Position numbers and translations under genes: made by a program
Notes under the pieces: generated by a model
Seen by the model: only the letters and a program-made list of their open reading frames with translations
The model's database searches: none
Told to the model about the DNA's origin: nothing
Assembly (NCBI RefSeq): GCF_030523985.1
Contig: NZ_JAUNHK010000058.1
Coordinates: forward strand, 1-17,354
Length of the DNA stretch: 17,354 nucleotides
From: Deinococcus sp.
Lineage (GTDB): Bacteria > Deinococcota > Deinococci > Deinococcales > Deinococcaceae
Reading direction: 5' to 3'
Shown: one piece after another, positions 8,395 to 15,342 of the stretch
How the letters are laid out: each line of letters starts with the position of its first letter
How positions within the stretch are numbered: position 1 is the first letter of the stretch

Positions 8395-8400
8395 TCCTCC
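8395..8400 (-). promoter_or_regulatory. Shine-Dalgarno of aroE
   Basis: GGAGGA on the minus strand lies 0 nt from one GTG and 6 nt from the next in-frame GTG at 8388. The normal spacing favours the latter as the start of aroE. Confidence 0.65.
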
Positions 8401-8477
8401 AGTCTAGGGCCTGATTCCAGCGGGCCGCCCTTCACGAGCAGCCGCAATAAGCAGGACAAAGCCTTTCCTAATAGAGC

Positions 8478-8493
8478 CTCATCCTTTTATGAG
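8478..8493. promoter_or_regulatory. Inverted repeat CTCAT-N6-ATGAG upstream of the LEA-like gene
   Basis: A 5-bp perfect dyad (CTCAT 8478-8482, ATGAG 8489-8493) covers the place where a -35 element would lie for the -10 box at 8504. It could be an operator or activator site. It does not fit the 17-bp radiation-desiccation response motif of Deinococcus. Short dyads also occur by chance. Confidence 0.25.
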
Positions 8494-8503
8494 AGCGGAG
8501 GCG

Positions 8504-8509
8504 TAAGAT
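8504..8509 (+). promoter_or_regulatory. Leaderless -10 box for the LEA-like gene
   Basis: TAAGAT ends 7 nt before the ATG at 8517, the spacing expected when transcription begins at the start codon. The only purine-rich site (GGAGG, 8497-8501) is 15 nt from the ATG, too far to act as a normal ribosome-binding site. No good -35 is seen. Confidence 0.5.
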
Positions 8510-8516
8510 CCTTCTC

Positions 8517-9299
8517 ATGTTTGAACGCGATGAACACCACTTTCCCCTGAAGCGTCTGCTCGTTCTCGGTGCCCTGGTCGGTGCAGGAGCCTACTACCTG
8601 AGCCGTGAGCAAAACCGTAAGGCTCTGGATGCCAAACTTGCCGAACTGGGCCTCAAGGACGCCGCCCAGGACGTGGGCAGCAGCGTGACCAAGGGCTGGG
8701 AGAAGACCAAGGACGCCGCCCAGAACGCTGGCGCCGTCGTGGCTGACAAGGCCGCCGACCTCAAGGAAGACGCCGCCAAGCTGCTCGACCAGGCCAAGGA
8801 CAAGGCCAGCGACCTCGCTGACGCCGCCAAGGACAAGGCCCAGGATCTGCAAAAAGACGCTGCCAAGGTTGCCGACGACGTCAAAGACAAGGCCCAGGAT
8901 GTCGCTCAGGACGTGAAGGCTGGGGCGTCCAAGGCTGCCGACGCTGCCCAGGACAAAGCCGCCGATCTGAAGCAGGATGCCGCCAAGGCCGTGGACGCCG
9001 CCAAGGACAAAGCAGCGGATGTCAAGCAAGACGCCGCCAAAGCAGTGGATGCCGCCAAAGACAAGGCCCAAGACGTTGCTCAGGACGTGAAGGCGGGCGC
9101 AGCCAAGGCCGCCGACGCCGCGCAGGACAAGGCCGCTGAAGTCAAGCAGGACGCCGCCAAGGCTGTGGACAAGGCCCAGGACAAGGCGCAGCAGACCAAG
9201 GAAGAAGTCGATGCCAAGGCCAAGAGCTGGGCGTTCGACCTGCGCACGGGCGCCGACACCACCAAGCAGGACACCCAGGACGGCAAGAAGAAGCTCTGA
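8517..9299 (+). CDS. LEA-like repeat protein with N-terminal membrane anchor
   Basis: This 260-residue protein resembles group 3 late-embryogenesis-abundant proteins, which protect membranes and proteins during drying. After a short charged start comes a single hydrophobic segment (LKRLLVLGALVGAGAYYLS, 11-29), probably a membrane anchor or uncleaved signal. From about residue 47 to 235 the protein is almost only Ala, Lys, Asp, Gln and Val in amphipathic repeats such as AAKDKAQD. Two levels of repetition are visible: an 18-residue unit (around 148-183) and a 58-residue unit (123 onward repeated at 181 onward, 174 nt at DNA level). The protein should be disordered when wet and helical when dry. 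D. radiodurans has a known LEA homologue (DR_1172) required for full desiccation tolerance; this is likely it or a close relative, but that is inference. It has its own promoter and terminator. Confidence 0.88.
   Translation: MFERDEHHFPLKRLLVLGALVGAGAYYLSREQNRKALDAKLAELGLKDAAQDVGSSVTKGWEKTKDAAQNAGAVVADKAADLKEDAAKLLDQAKDKASDLADAAKDKAQDLQKDAAKVADDVKDKAQDVAQDVKAGASKAADAAQDKAADLKQDAAKAVDAAKDKAADVKQDAAKAVDAAKDKAQDVAQDVKAGAAKAADAAQDKAAEVKQDAAKAVDKAQDKAQQTKEEVDAKAKSWAFDLRTGADTTKQDTQDGKKKL
8883..9230 (+). repeat. 174-bp tandem repeat inside the LEA-like gene
   Basis: Codons 123-180 (8883-9056) are repeated with moderate divergence at codons 181 onward (from 9057), giving a 174-nt period. KDKAQDVAQDVKAGA is identical in both copies. 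The second copy lacks one inner 18-residue subunit towards its end and degrades near codon 217. It looks like an old in-frame duplication; unequal exchange could alter protein length between strains. Confidence 0.7.
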
Positions 9300-9320
9300 G
9301 CGGCCTCTGTGTGAGAAAGG

Positions 9321-9349
9321 TCCCTCCTGCTTGGTCAGGGGGGATTTTC
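9321..9349 (+). terminator. Rho-independent terminator of the LEA-like gene
   Basis: TCCCTCCTG (9321-9329) pairs with CAGGGGGGA (9336-9344) through a single T-G wobble, with a 6-nt loop, and is followed by TTTTC. It lies 21 nt after the stop codon and separates this gene from the MoxR-VWA pair. Confidence 0.8.
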
Positions 9350-9394
9350 ATTTGCGGGCGCGTGCCCACTTCCCCTGTTGTACGTTCATTCTCT

Positions 9395-9398
9395 GGAG
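9395..9398 (+). promoter_or_regulatory. Shine-Dalgarno that fixes the MoxR-like start
   Basis: GGAG lies 6 nt before the ATG at 9405. The longer frame opening with TTG at 9378 has no such site, so the ATG at 9405 is chosen. Confidence 0.6.
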
Positions 9399-9404
9399 CC
9401 TGTC

Positions 9405-10430
9405 ATGACCTACACCCCGCATGAACTCGAAACGTATCTCTCGGCGCTGGTGCGCGGAGAGCTGAAAATTGCCACCATGATCTGGGGGCCGCCCGGCGTG
9501 GGCAAAAGCAGCGTGGTGGCGCAGATTGCCGCCGCGCACGGCCTGGACTTTGTAGACGTGCGCCTCTCGCAACTGGCCCCCACCGACCTGCGCGGCCTGC
9601 CCGTCCCCGAAGCCGACGGCCAGGGCAGCGGCGTGAGCAAGTGGTATCCGCCCGAATTTTTGCCACGCAGCGGCCAGGGCATCCTCTTTTTGGATGAGGT
9701 GAACATGGCCCCGCCCACCATGCAAGGCATGGCGCAGCAACTCATCCTGGATCGTAAGGTTGGCAGCTACGAACTGCCCGACGGCTGGTTCGTGTGGGCG
9801 GCAGGCAACCGCAAGGAAGACCGCGCCAGCGTGTTCGACATGCCCGCGCCGCTGGCGAACCGCTTTCTGCACCTGACCGTGCGCCCCGACTTCGATTCGT
9901 GGCGAGGGTATGCGCTGGGGCGAGGACTGCACGAGCACGTCATCGCCTTCCTGACCTTCCGGCCCGAACTGCTGCACCGCCTGGACACCACGCAACCCGC
10001 CTGGCCCAGCCCCCGCGCCTGGGAAATGGCCTCGCAGCTTCACCGCGCCGGGCTGGACACCTCGCCCGCCATTGGGGAGGCCGCCGGGGCCGAGTTCAGC
10101 GCCTTCGTGCGCCTGTTCGAGCAACTGCCCGACCTGGGCGACGTGCTGAGCGGCCACGGCACGGGCCTCAAGCTGCCCGATGAACCCAGCGTGCGCTACG
10201 CGGCGGTGGTAGGGCTGGCCGCCCGTGCTGCGAACGCCGACGAGGCATACCACGCCTTCCAGTGGCTCGGCGAAACCGCTGGCCCCGAGTGGCTGCAACT
10301 GTATGTCGCCACGCTGGTGAGCAAATTCCAGGCCATCGGGCAACTGGGTGAACTGGCCGGGCTGCTGGCCCGCGACCCCAGGCTGGCCGAGCTGGTACAG
10401 GGGACGCTGGCGCTGTCGGAGGGGGCGTGA
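9405..10430 (+). CDS. MoxR-type AAA+ ATPase
   Basis: This 341-residue ATPase belongs to the MoxR/dynein-related (AAA_5) group, whose members act with VWA proteins in assembly or metal-cofactor insertion. Walker A is GPPGVGKSS (28-36), Walker B ILFLDEVN (93-100), sensor 1 is N135 in WAAGN, and the arginine finger is in PLANRF (149-154). DLRGLPVPE (61-69), shortly before Walker B, matches the conserved MoxR segment that contacts substrate. The start is supported by GGAG 6 nt upstream. The VWA partner begins 82 nt downstream after a hairpin-forming repeat, so the two probably form an operon. The pair is separated from the LEA gene by a terminator, so co-function with desiccation protection is not implied. 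The client protein is unknown. Confidence 0.92.
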   Translation: MTYTPHELETYLSALVRGELKIATMIWGPPGVGKSSVVAQIAAAHGLDFVDVRLSQLAPTDLRGLPVPEADGQGSGVSKWYPPEFLPRSGQGILFLDEVNMAPPTMQGMAQQLILDRKVGSYELPDGWFVWAAGNRKEDRASVFDMPAPLANRFLHLTVRPDFDSWRGYALGRGLHEHVIAFLTFRPELLHRLDTTQPAWPSPRAWEMASQLHRAGLDTSPAIGEAAGAEFSAFVRLFEQLPDLGDVLSGHGTGLKLPDEPSVRYAAVVGLAARAANADEAYHAFQWLGETAGPEWLQLYVATLVSKFQAIGQLGELAGLLARDPRLAELVQGTLALSEGA

Positions 10431-10435
10431 ATGTT

Positions 10436-10500
10436 GATGGTAAATGGTTGACGGTTGATGGTCGACTCTTTTTTCCATCAACCATCAACCATCAACCGTC
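10436..10500. repeat. Heptameric repeat hairpin between the MoxR-like and VWA genes
   Basis: The gap holds a 7-bp tandem motif, ATCAACC, on one side and its reverse complement on the other. GGTTGACGGTTGATGG (10446-10461) pairs with CCATCAACCATCAACC (10475-10490) with one mismatch across a 13-nt loop that contains six T residues. Extending to 10436 and 10500 gives 26-nt arms with four mismatches. It may stabilise or attenuate the downstream message. It is not a classic terminator because the T run is in the loop. Confidence 0.8.
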
Positions 10501-10503
10501 TAC

Positions 10504-10509
10504 GGGAGG
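10504..10509 (+). promoter_or_regulatory. Shine-Dalgarno of the VWA gene
   Basis: GGGAGG sits only 3 nt before the ATG at 10513. The site is strong but closer than usual. It follows the hairpin directly, so the hairpin leaves the site free. Confidence 0.5.
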
Positions 10510-10512
10510 CGC

Positions 10513-11646
10513 ATGACCCCCCCCGTCACCCCCGAATTCCAGCGCCTCATCTCCGGCTCGCGGTTGCGGCTGCGCGGCAAGTCGGCGTTTTTTGCCACGC
10601 TGCTGCTGCACGCCGAATTCGTGCCCTCGCGGGAAGTGGTGGGCGCAGGTACGGACGGTGAACGGGTGTATGTGAACCCCGAAGTTGCCGCCAGCCTGCC
10701 ATCGGACGTACTGGACAGCCTGCTGCTGCATCAGGTCTTGCACGCGGCCCTCTCGCACGTGGAGCGGCGCGGGCCACGCGAGAAAAAGCGCTGGAACAAG
10801 GCCGCCGACCTGATCGTGAACGGCATGGTGGCTTCGGCGGGCTTGCCCACGCCGCCGAGCTTCAACCGCGACGAACATCTGGAACGCCTGAGCGTGGAAG
10901 AGGTCTACACCGCCATAGACGGACAGGCGGACGACGGCGACAGCGACGAGGGTGACGACCTGCTGGACGGCCCGCCCAGCGACGCGCCGCCCAAGCAGGG
11001 CAAAAATGGCCGTGACGTGGCCCGCGAGTGGCAGCAGGCGCTGGCCCAGGCCCGCAGCGTGGACGCCATGAGCGGCGGTCAGGGCCACGACCCCCTAGGC
11101 GCACACCGCGAACTGCAGCGGCTGGCCCCGGCCCGGCTGGACTGGCGGGCGCAGCTCTGGCGCTTTCTGGCACGCACGCCAGTGGATTTTGGCGGCTTTG
11201 ACCGCCGTTTCGTGGGGCGCGGCCTGTACCTCGAAGCCCTGGACGATGAATCGCTGACCGCGCTGGTGGCCGTGGATACCTCCGGCAGCGTGGACGACGA
11301 CGCGGTGAGGGCGCTGGTAGGCGAGGTGCAGGGCGTGCTGGGCGCGTACCCGCATGTCAAGGCCGTGCTGTACTACGCCGACACCGAAGCCTACGGCCCC
11401 TTTGAACTGCGCCCCGGCGACGCCATTCCCGACCCGCAGGGCGGCGGCGGCACCGACTTCCGCCCCATTTTCGAGCTGCTGGACAAGCACGAGCCGGACG
11501 TGCTGATCTACCTCACCGACGGCTACGGCGACTTTCCCGAGCAGGCCCCCAAGGTCTCGACGCTGTGGGTGGTGCCGCCCGGTGGCCTGGAAGACGAGGG
11601 CTTCCCGTTCGGAGATGTGCTGCGGCTGGAGGAGGAGTCTAGATAA
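10513..11646 (+). CDS. VWA-like protein with DUF2201 putative metallopeptidase domain
   Basis: This 377-residue protein has an N-terminal domain of the DUF2201 type (about 5-210) and a C-terminal VWA-like domain (about 250-377). The MIDAS metal site is visible as DTSGS (D255, S257, S259), T314 in GGGGTDF and D336 in YLTDGYGD. The N-terminal domain has the family context LLLHQVLHAALSH followed by WNKAADLIVNG, but the usual zinc-peptidase HExxH is HQVLH (73-77). With Gln in place of Glu, peptidase activity is unlikely although metal binding may persist. An acidic low-complexity linker lies at about 138-160. It is paired with the upstream MoxR ATPase, the usual genomic partner of this family. 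The role as a chaperone-like adaptor is inferred from the family. Confidence 0.88.
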   Translation: MTPPVTPEFQRLISGSRLRLRGKSAFFATLLLHAEFVPSREVVGAGTDGERVYVNPEVAASLPSDVLDSLLLHQVLHAALSHVERRGPREKKRWNKAADLIVNGMVASAGLPTPPSFNRDEHLERLSVEEVYTAIDGQADDGDSDEGDDLLDGPPSDAPPKQGKNGRDVAREWQQALAQARSVDAMSGGQGHDPLGAHRELQRLAPARLDWRAQLWRFLARTPVDFGGFDRRFVGRGLYLEALDDESLTALVAVDTSGSVDDDAVRALVGEVQGVLGAYPHVKAVLYYADTEAYGPFELRPGDAIPDPQGGGGTDFRPIFELLDKHEPDVLIYLTDGYGDFPEQAPKVSTLWVVPPGGLEDEGFPFGDVLRLEEESR

Positions 11647-11764
11647 ACGGGTTGGGGGGCGGCAGATGAAGCCGCTCCCTGCCTTACGCTTCGTGCGCTG
11701 TTTTCATAGCTGCTGGACGGTAAGCAGCGGCTGAGCTTAGGCAGATTTGCTTTGCCCGCCCGCC

Positions 11765-12349
11765 TCAGTACTGCGCCCGCACCTTGGTCTTGTTGCCTGC
11801 GGCGTCGAAGGCTTCAAGGTCGGCGTAGATGCCCGTGGTTTCGGCGTAGAACTCGACCCTTTGTCCCGGCGAGATGTTGAGGCGGTTGCCGTCGATCAGA
11901 ATCTGAGTCACGCGGTTGTTGTCGGTGGCGACCCCGGCCACGCGGATAAGGTTGCGCGAGCGGGTAAAGGACGTGACCTTGAGCTGCGGCGGCGTGGCGT
12001 CCACGATGACATTGACCGTCAGGACGCCCGTGTGCCCGGCCACGTCGGTCGCCTTGATGGTGTACTGCGCCTTGCCGGTCTTGGCCTGGGGCTGAAACTT
12101 GAAGTTCGCGATTTTGGAACTGCCTTCGATCTGAACGGGTTGGCCGTCCACCGTGATTTGCTGCACGCCCACGTCGTCCAGCACGTAGCCGCGCACGGCG
12201 GCCTGGGCACTCTGCGCCACCGTGCCGCCCTCGGAGCCGCCCACCACGATGCGGGGCGTGAAGTTGTCGGTGGTGCGGGCGCAACCGCTCAGGAGACTCC
12301 CGGTCAGGCACAGGGTCAGGAGGGTGGGGGCAGGGGCGGCGCGGAACAT
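11765..12349 (-). CDS. Putative lipoprotein with two Ig-like domains
   Basis: The 194-residue product starts with a lipoprotein signal (hydrophobic 9-20, lipobox LSGC with Cys at 23), so it should be exported and lipid-anchored. Two tandem segments resemble bacterial Ig-like domains: about 45-115 (GYVLDDVGVQQITVDGQPV, then IKATDVAGH) and about 117-190 (GVATDNNRVTQILIDGNRL, then EAFDAAGNKT). The second member of each pair is the typical D-x-A-G-[HN] turn. It has no catalytic motif, so an envelope scaffold or adhesion role is plausible. The gene stands alone and is divergent from the holin-like gene. Its TATACT box is 7 nt before the ATG, which supports this start. It ends convergent to the VWA gene with 118 nt between them and no good terminator, only small 5-6 bp stems. 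Confidence 0.78.
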   Translation of the reverse strand: MFRAAPAPTLLTLCLTGSLLSGCARTTDNFTPRIVVGGSEGGTVAQSAQAAVRGYVLDDVGVQQITVDGQPVQIEGSSKIANFKFQPQAKTGKAQYTIKATDVAGHTGVLTVNVIVDATPPQLKVTSFTRSRNLIRVAGVATDNNRVTQILIDGNRLNISPGQRVEFYAETTGIYADLEAFDAAGNKTKVRAQY

Positions 12350-12356
12350 GAAGCGC

Positions 12357-12362
12357 AGTATA
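12357..12362 (-). promoter_or_regulatory. Leaderless -10 box for the Ig-like lipoprotein gene
   Basis: On the minus strand TATACT, one base from the TATAAT consensus, ends 7 nt before the ATG at 12349. There is no Shine-Dalgarno in the intervening bases and no good -35. Confidence 0.6.
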
Positions 12363-12416
12363 AAGCGTCTGCAAAGTCGGGTTCCGCCGTCGTCCCAGAA
12401 GTCGGTGCGGCTGCCC

Positions 12417-12422
12417 TAAACT
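12417..12422 (+). promoter_or_regulatory. Leaderless -10 box for the holin-like-panC-pilT operon
   Basis: TAAACT ends 7 nt before the ATG at 12430. Together with the divergent TATACT box 54 nt away it forms a compact two-way promoter region. No Shine-Dalgarno is present. Confidence 0.5.
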
Positions 12423-12429
12423 GTCGGGC

Positions 12430-12798
12430 ATGGGATTTCTTCTTCGCCTGCTGGTCAATGCCCTGGCCCTCTATCTGCTGGCCCAGGTCTACAACGGAGT
12501 GACGTTCGCGCCCGGCACCGATGTCGTGAGCGTGGTGGTGGCGGCCCTGGTCATGGGTATCGTCAACGCCCTGATTCGCCCGGTGCTGCTGCTGCTCTCG
12601 CTGCCCATCAACGTGCTGACGCTGGGCCTGTTCACCCTGGTCGTCAACGCGGCGGTGCTGTGGCTGGTCGCCCAGCTGACTGCCCTTGATGTGACCGGGT
12701 TCGGCGCGGCCTTTATCGGGGCCATCGTGCTTTCGGTGATTTCGTGGCTGCTCGACACCGCCGTGTCGGCCCTGGGACTGGATGGCCGCCGTGCCTGA
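12430..12798 (+). CDS. Small membrane protein, phage-holin-4 (PF04020-like) family
   Basis: This 122-residue protein is almost entirely hydrophobic with about four membrane helices (roughly 3-20, 33-50, 54-90 and 97-116). The segment VMGIVNALIRPVLLLLSLPI (residues 39-58) is the hallmark of the family found in many bacterial chromosomes. Despite the name, most members are not in prophages and no lysis gene is near, so a lytic function is not supported; the role is unknown. The gene is the first of an operon: its last 17 nt overlap the panC start. The start is supported by the -10 box 7 nt upstream. Confidence 0.85.
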   Translation: MGFLLRLLVNALALYLLAQVYNGVTFAPGTDVVSVVVAALVMGIVNALIRPVLLLLSLPINVLTLGLFTLVVNAAVLWLVAQLTALDVTGFGAAFIGAIVLSVISWLLDTAVSALGLDGRRA

Positions 12799-13666
12799 AG
12801 TGCAGGTGCTGACCACACCCGGGGAGGTGCGGGCGGCGCTGGTCGGCAGGGGCCGGGTGGGGCTGGTGCCCACAATGGGCTACCTGCACGAGGGGCACGC
12901 CACGCTGATTCGCCGCGCCCGTGCCGAGTGCGACGTGGTGGTGGTCAGCGTGTTCGTCAACCCGATGCAGTTCGGCCCCACCGAAGACCTCGCCAAGTAT
13001 CCGCGTGACCTGGAGCGTGACCTGGGTGTGGCGGGCGCGGCGGGAGCCGATTTTGTCTTTCACCCCGATGCGAGCGCGATGTATCCCGCCGGATTCAGTA
13101 CCCGCGTGGAGGTCAGCGGGGTCAGCGAACCCCTCGACGGTGCGGCGCGGCCCGGACATTTCACCGGCGTGGCGACGGTGGTGCTCAAGCTGCTGAACGT
13201 GGTGCAGCCGGAGCGGGCCTACTTCGGGGAAAAGGACTGGCAGCAACTCGCCGTCATTCGGCGGCTGGTGGCCGACCTGAACGTCCCTGTGCAGGTCGTG
13301 GGTGTGCCGACGGTGCGCGCCGAAGAAGGAGCAGCGGGCCTGGCCCTGAGCAGCCGCAACACCTACCTGTCGGACGAGCAGCGGGAGCGGGCCACGGTGC
13401 TGTCGCGGGCGCTGCGGGCGGTGCAGGCGGCTTACGCGGACGGAGAGCGCCGGACGGCGGCACTGAGGCAGGCCGGACTGGACGTGCTGGCCCAGGAACC
13501 GGAACTGGAACTCGGCTATCTGGCCGTGGTCGGCCCCGACCTGCTGGAACCGGAAACCCTGAGCGAGCATCCCCTCAACCGCGTGCTGGTGGCGGCGCGG
13601 CTGTTTGGCGTGCGCCTGATCGACAACATGCCGCTCGACATAGTGTCCGGAGAACAGACCCCATGA
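12782..13666 (+). CDS. panC: Pantothenate synthetase (pantoate-beta-alanine ligase)
   Basis: The enzyme joins pantoate and beta-alanine with ATP in coenzyme A synthesis. Signatures are PTMGYLHEGH (30-39, the HIGH-like site), SVFVNPMQFGPTEDLAKYPR (residues 56-75), GHFTGVATVVLK (125-136), the ATP loop GEKDWQQ (149-155) and SSRN (190-193, the KMSKS counterpart). Before SSRN the common READGLAL is RAEEGAAGLAL, about three residues longer. Total length, 294, is typical. The ATG at 12782 lies inside the end of the holin-like gene; a GTG at 12791 is a possible alternative. Its TGA overlaps the pilT-like ATG by 4 nt. Coupling of a vitamin gene to a pilus ATPase is functionally odd and may be only positional. 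Confidence 0.96.
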   Translation: MAAVPEVQVLTTPGEVRAALVGRGRVGLVPTMGYLHEGHATLIRRARAECDVVVVSVFVNPMQFGPTEDLAKYPRDLERDLGVAGAAGADFVFHPDASAMYPAGFSTRVEVSGVSEPLDGAARPGHFTGVATVVLKLLNVVQPERAYFGEKDWQQLAVIRRLVADLNVPVQVVGVPTVRAEEGAAGLALSSRNTYLSDEQRERATVLSRALRAVQAAYADGERRTAALRQAGLDVLAQEPELELGYLAVVGPDLLEPETLSEHPLNRVLVAARLFGVRLIDNMPLDIVSGEQTP

Positions 13667-14736
13667 CCCTGGATACGCTGCTGCGCGAGTTGGTGGGCCA
13701 CCGTGCGTCGGACATTCACCTTCAGGCGGGCAGCCCGCCGATGGGCCGGGTGGACGGCAAGCTCGTGCCCTTCGGCACCGAGGGCCTGACCCCCGCCGAT
13801 ACGCTGGCGCTGGCCCAGCAGGTGCTGAGTCCTGAGCAACTCGAGGATTTCGAGTACCAGCACGAACTGGACGTGGCCTACAGCGTGCCGGGCCTGGGCC
13901 GTTTCCGCTGCAACGTGTTCCGGCAACGCGGCGCGGTGGGGCTGGTGCTGCGGGTGGTCAGCGACACGATTCCCGGCTTCGAGGCGCTGGGCCTGCCGCG
14001 TGACGTGATGGAGCAGTTTGCCGCCCTGCCACGCGGTCTGGTGCTGGTCACCGGGCCGACCGGCAGCGGCAAGAGCACCAGCGTGGCGAGCCTAATTGAC
14101 TACCTCAACCGCACCTACTCCTACAACATCCTGACCATCGAAGACCCCATCGAGATTCTGCACCGCAACCGCCGCAGTCTGGTGGTGCAGCGCGAGGTGG
14201 GCCACGACACCCGCAACTTCGCCACCGCCCTCAAGCACGCCATGCGCCAGGATCCGGACGTGATCGTGGTGGGCGAAATGCGCGACCAGGAAACGGTGGA
14301 GGCGGCGCTGTCGGCGGCCCAGACCGGGCATCTGGTCATCAGCACCCTGCACACCCAGGACGCGGTCAGAACCGTCAACCGCATCGTGGATTTCTTCGCG
14401 CCGCACGAGCGCGAGCAGGTGCGTCACCAGTTGGCCGGATGTCTGGGCGGCATCGTGAGTCAGCGGCTGCTGCTGCGTGCCGACGGCGTGGGCCGGGTGC
14501 TGGCGACCGAGGTGCTGGTGGGCACGCCCCTGGTCCAGGAATACATCAAGGACGAGGAACGCACCCCCCTCATCAAGGACGCCCTGATGGAAGACGACAT
14601 TCGCGGGATGCACACCTTCGACCAGCATCTGGCCGAGCTGTACCGCGCCGAGGTCATCACGCTCGAAAGTGCGCTGGCGGCGGCCACCAGTCCCCACGAA
14701 CTGCGGCTGATGCTGACCCAGACCCAGCGTCACTGA
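13663..14736 (+). CDS. pilT: Type IV pilus retraction ATPase, PilT/PilU family
   Basis: This 357-residue ATPase powers retraction of type IV pili at the inner face of the membrane. Visible motifs are the N-terminal ASDIHL (15-20), Walker A GPTGSGKST (131-139), the Asp box EDPIE (160-164), Walker B DVIVVGEMRD (199-208) and the His box GHLVISTLHT (222-231). The C-terminal part, LIKDALMEDDIRGMHTFDQH and the following LAELYRA and ELRLML, reads more like PilU than classical PilT, whose usual AIRNLIRE motif I do not find. Pilin-type twitching or DNA uptake would fit, but no other pilus gene is in the window. It is translation-coupled to panC by an ATGA overlap. PilU rather than PilT is a real alternative. 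Confidence 0.92.
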   Translation: MTLDTLLRELVGHRASDIHLQAGSPPMGRVDGKLVPFGTEGLTPADTLALAQQVLSPEQLEDFEYQHELDVAYSVPGLGRFRCNVFRQRGAVGLVLRVVSDTIPGFEALGLPRDVMEQFAALPRGLVLVTGPTGSGKSTSVASLIDYLNRTYSYNILTIEDPIEILHRNRRSLVVQREVGHDTRNFATALKHAMRQDPDVIVVGEMRDQETVEAALSAAQTGHLVISTLHTQDAVRTVNRIVDFFAPHEREQVRHQLAGCLGGIVSQRLLLRADGVGRVLATEVLVGTPLVQEYIKDEERTPLIKDALMEDDIRGMHTFDQHLAELYRAEVITLESALAAATSPHELRLMLTQTQRH

Positions 14737-14792
14737 GATCTGGGGTCAGGGTTCAGTATCCGTAGAGGTGAGCCTTTCTCGCCCGCTTGCCT

Positions 14793-14798
14793 TATACT
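14793..14798 (+). promoter_or_regulatory. -10 box for greA
   Basis: TATACT ends 8 nt before the ATG at 14807, with no Shine-Dalgarno between. This is again a near-leaderless arrangement and supports 14807 over the GTG at 14768 as start. Confidence 0.55.
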
Positions 14799-14806
14799 CT
14801 GTCGTT

Positions 14807-15283
<477 letters not shown>

Positions 15284-15296
15284 GATGTAACGAATT

Positions 15297-15332
15297 CGGG
15301 CAGGTGGCACCCGTCCATCTGCTCGCTTTGTT
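15297..15332 (+). terminator. Probable terminator of greA
   Basis: An 11-bp stem pairs 15297-15307 with 15315-15325 (two G-T pairs, 7-nt loop) and is followed by the moderately T-rich CTTTGTT. It begins 14 nt after the stop codon. The T tract is weak, so efficiency is uncertain. Confidence 0.6.
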
Positions 15333-15342
15333 CGCCTAAGAA

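Noticed and set aside
8487..8506. Possible radiation-desiccation response motif (TTATG and CGTAA) upstream of the LEA-like gene
   Set aside because: The half-sites are 10 nt apart instead of 7 and the second does not match CATAA.
8487..9071. Minus-strand ORF of 194 codons with Gly/Leu/Val repeats opposite the LEA-like gene
   Set aside because: The repeats are the complement of the LEA repeats; no promoter or ribosome-binding site supports it.
9348..10481. Minus-strand ORF of 377 codons opposite the MoxR-like gene
   Set aside because: It is longer than the real gene, but the plus strand has Walker A, Walker B and the arginine finger, and this frame has none.
10431..10500. CRISPR-like array
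   Set aside because: The units are 7 bp, directly abutting and form one inverted pair; there are no spacers and no cas genes.
11659..11728. Small hairpins GCGGC/GCCGC and GCTGCT/AGCAGC after the VWA gene as a terminator
   Set aside because: The stems are only 5-6 bp and no T tract follows.
12430..12798. Prophage remnant suggested by the holin-like gene
   Set aside because: The family is common in bacterial chromosomes, and no endolysin, integrase or phage structural gene is nearby.
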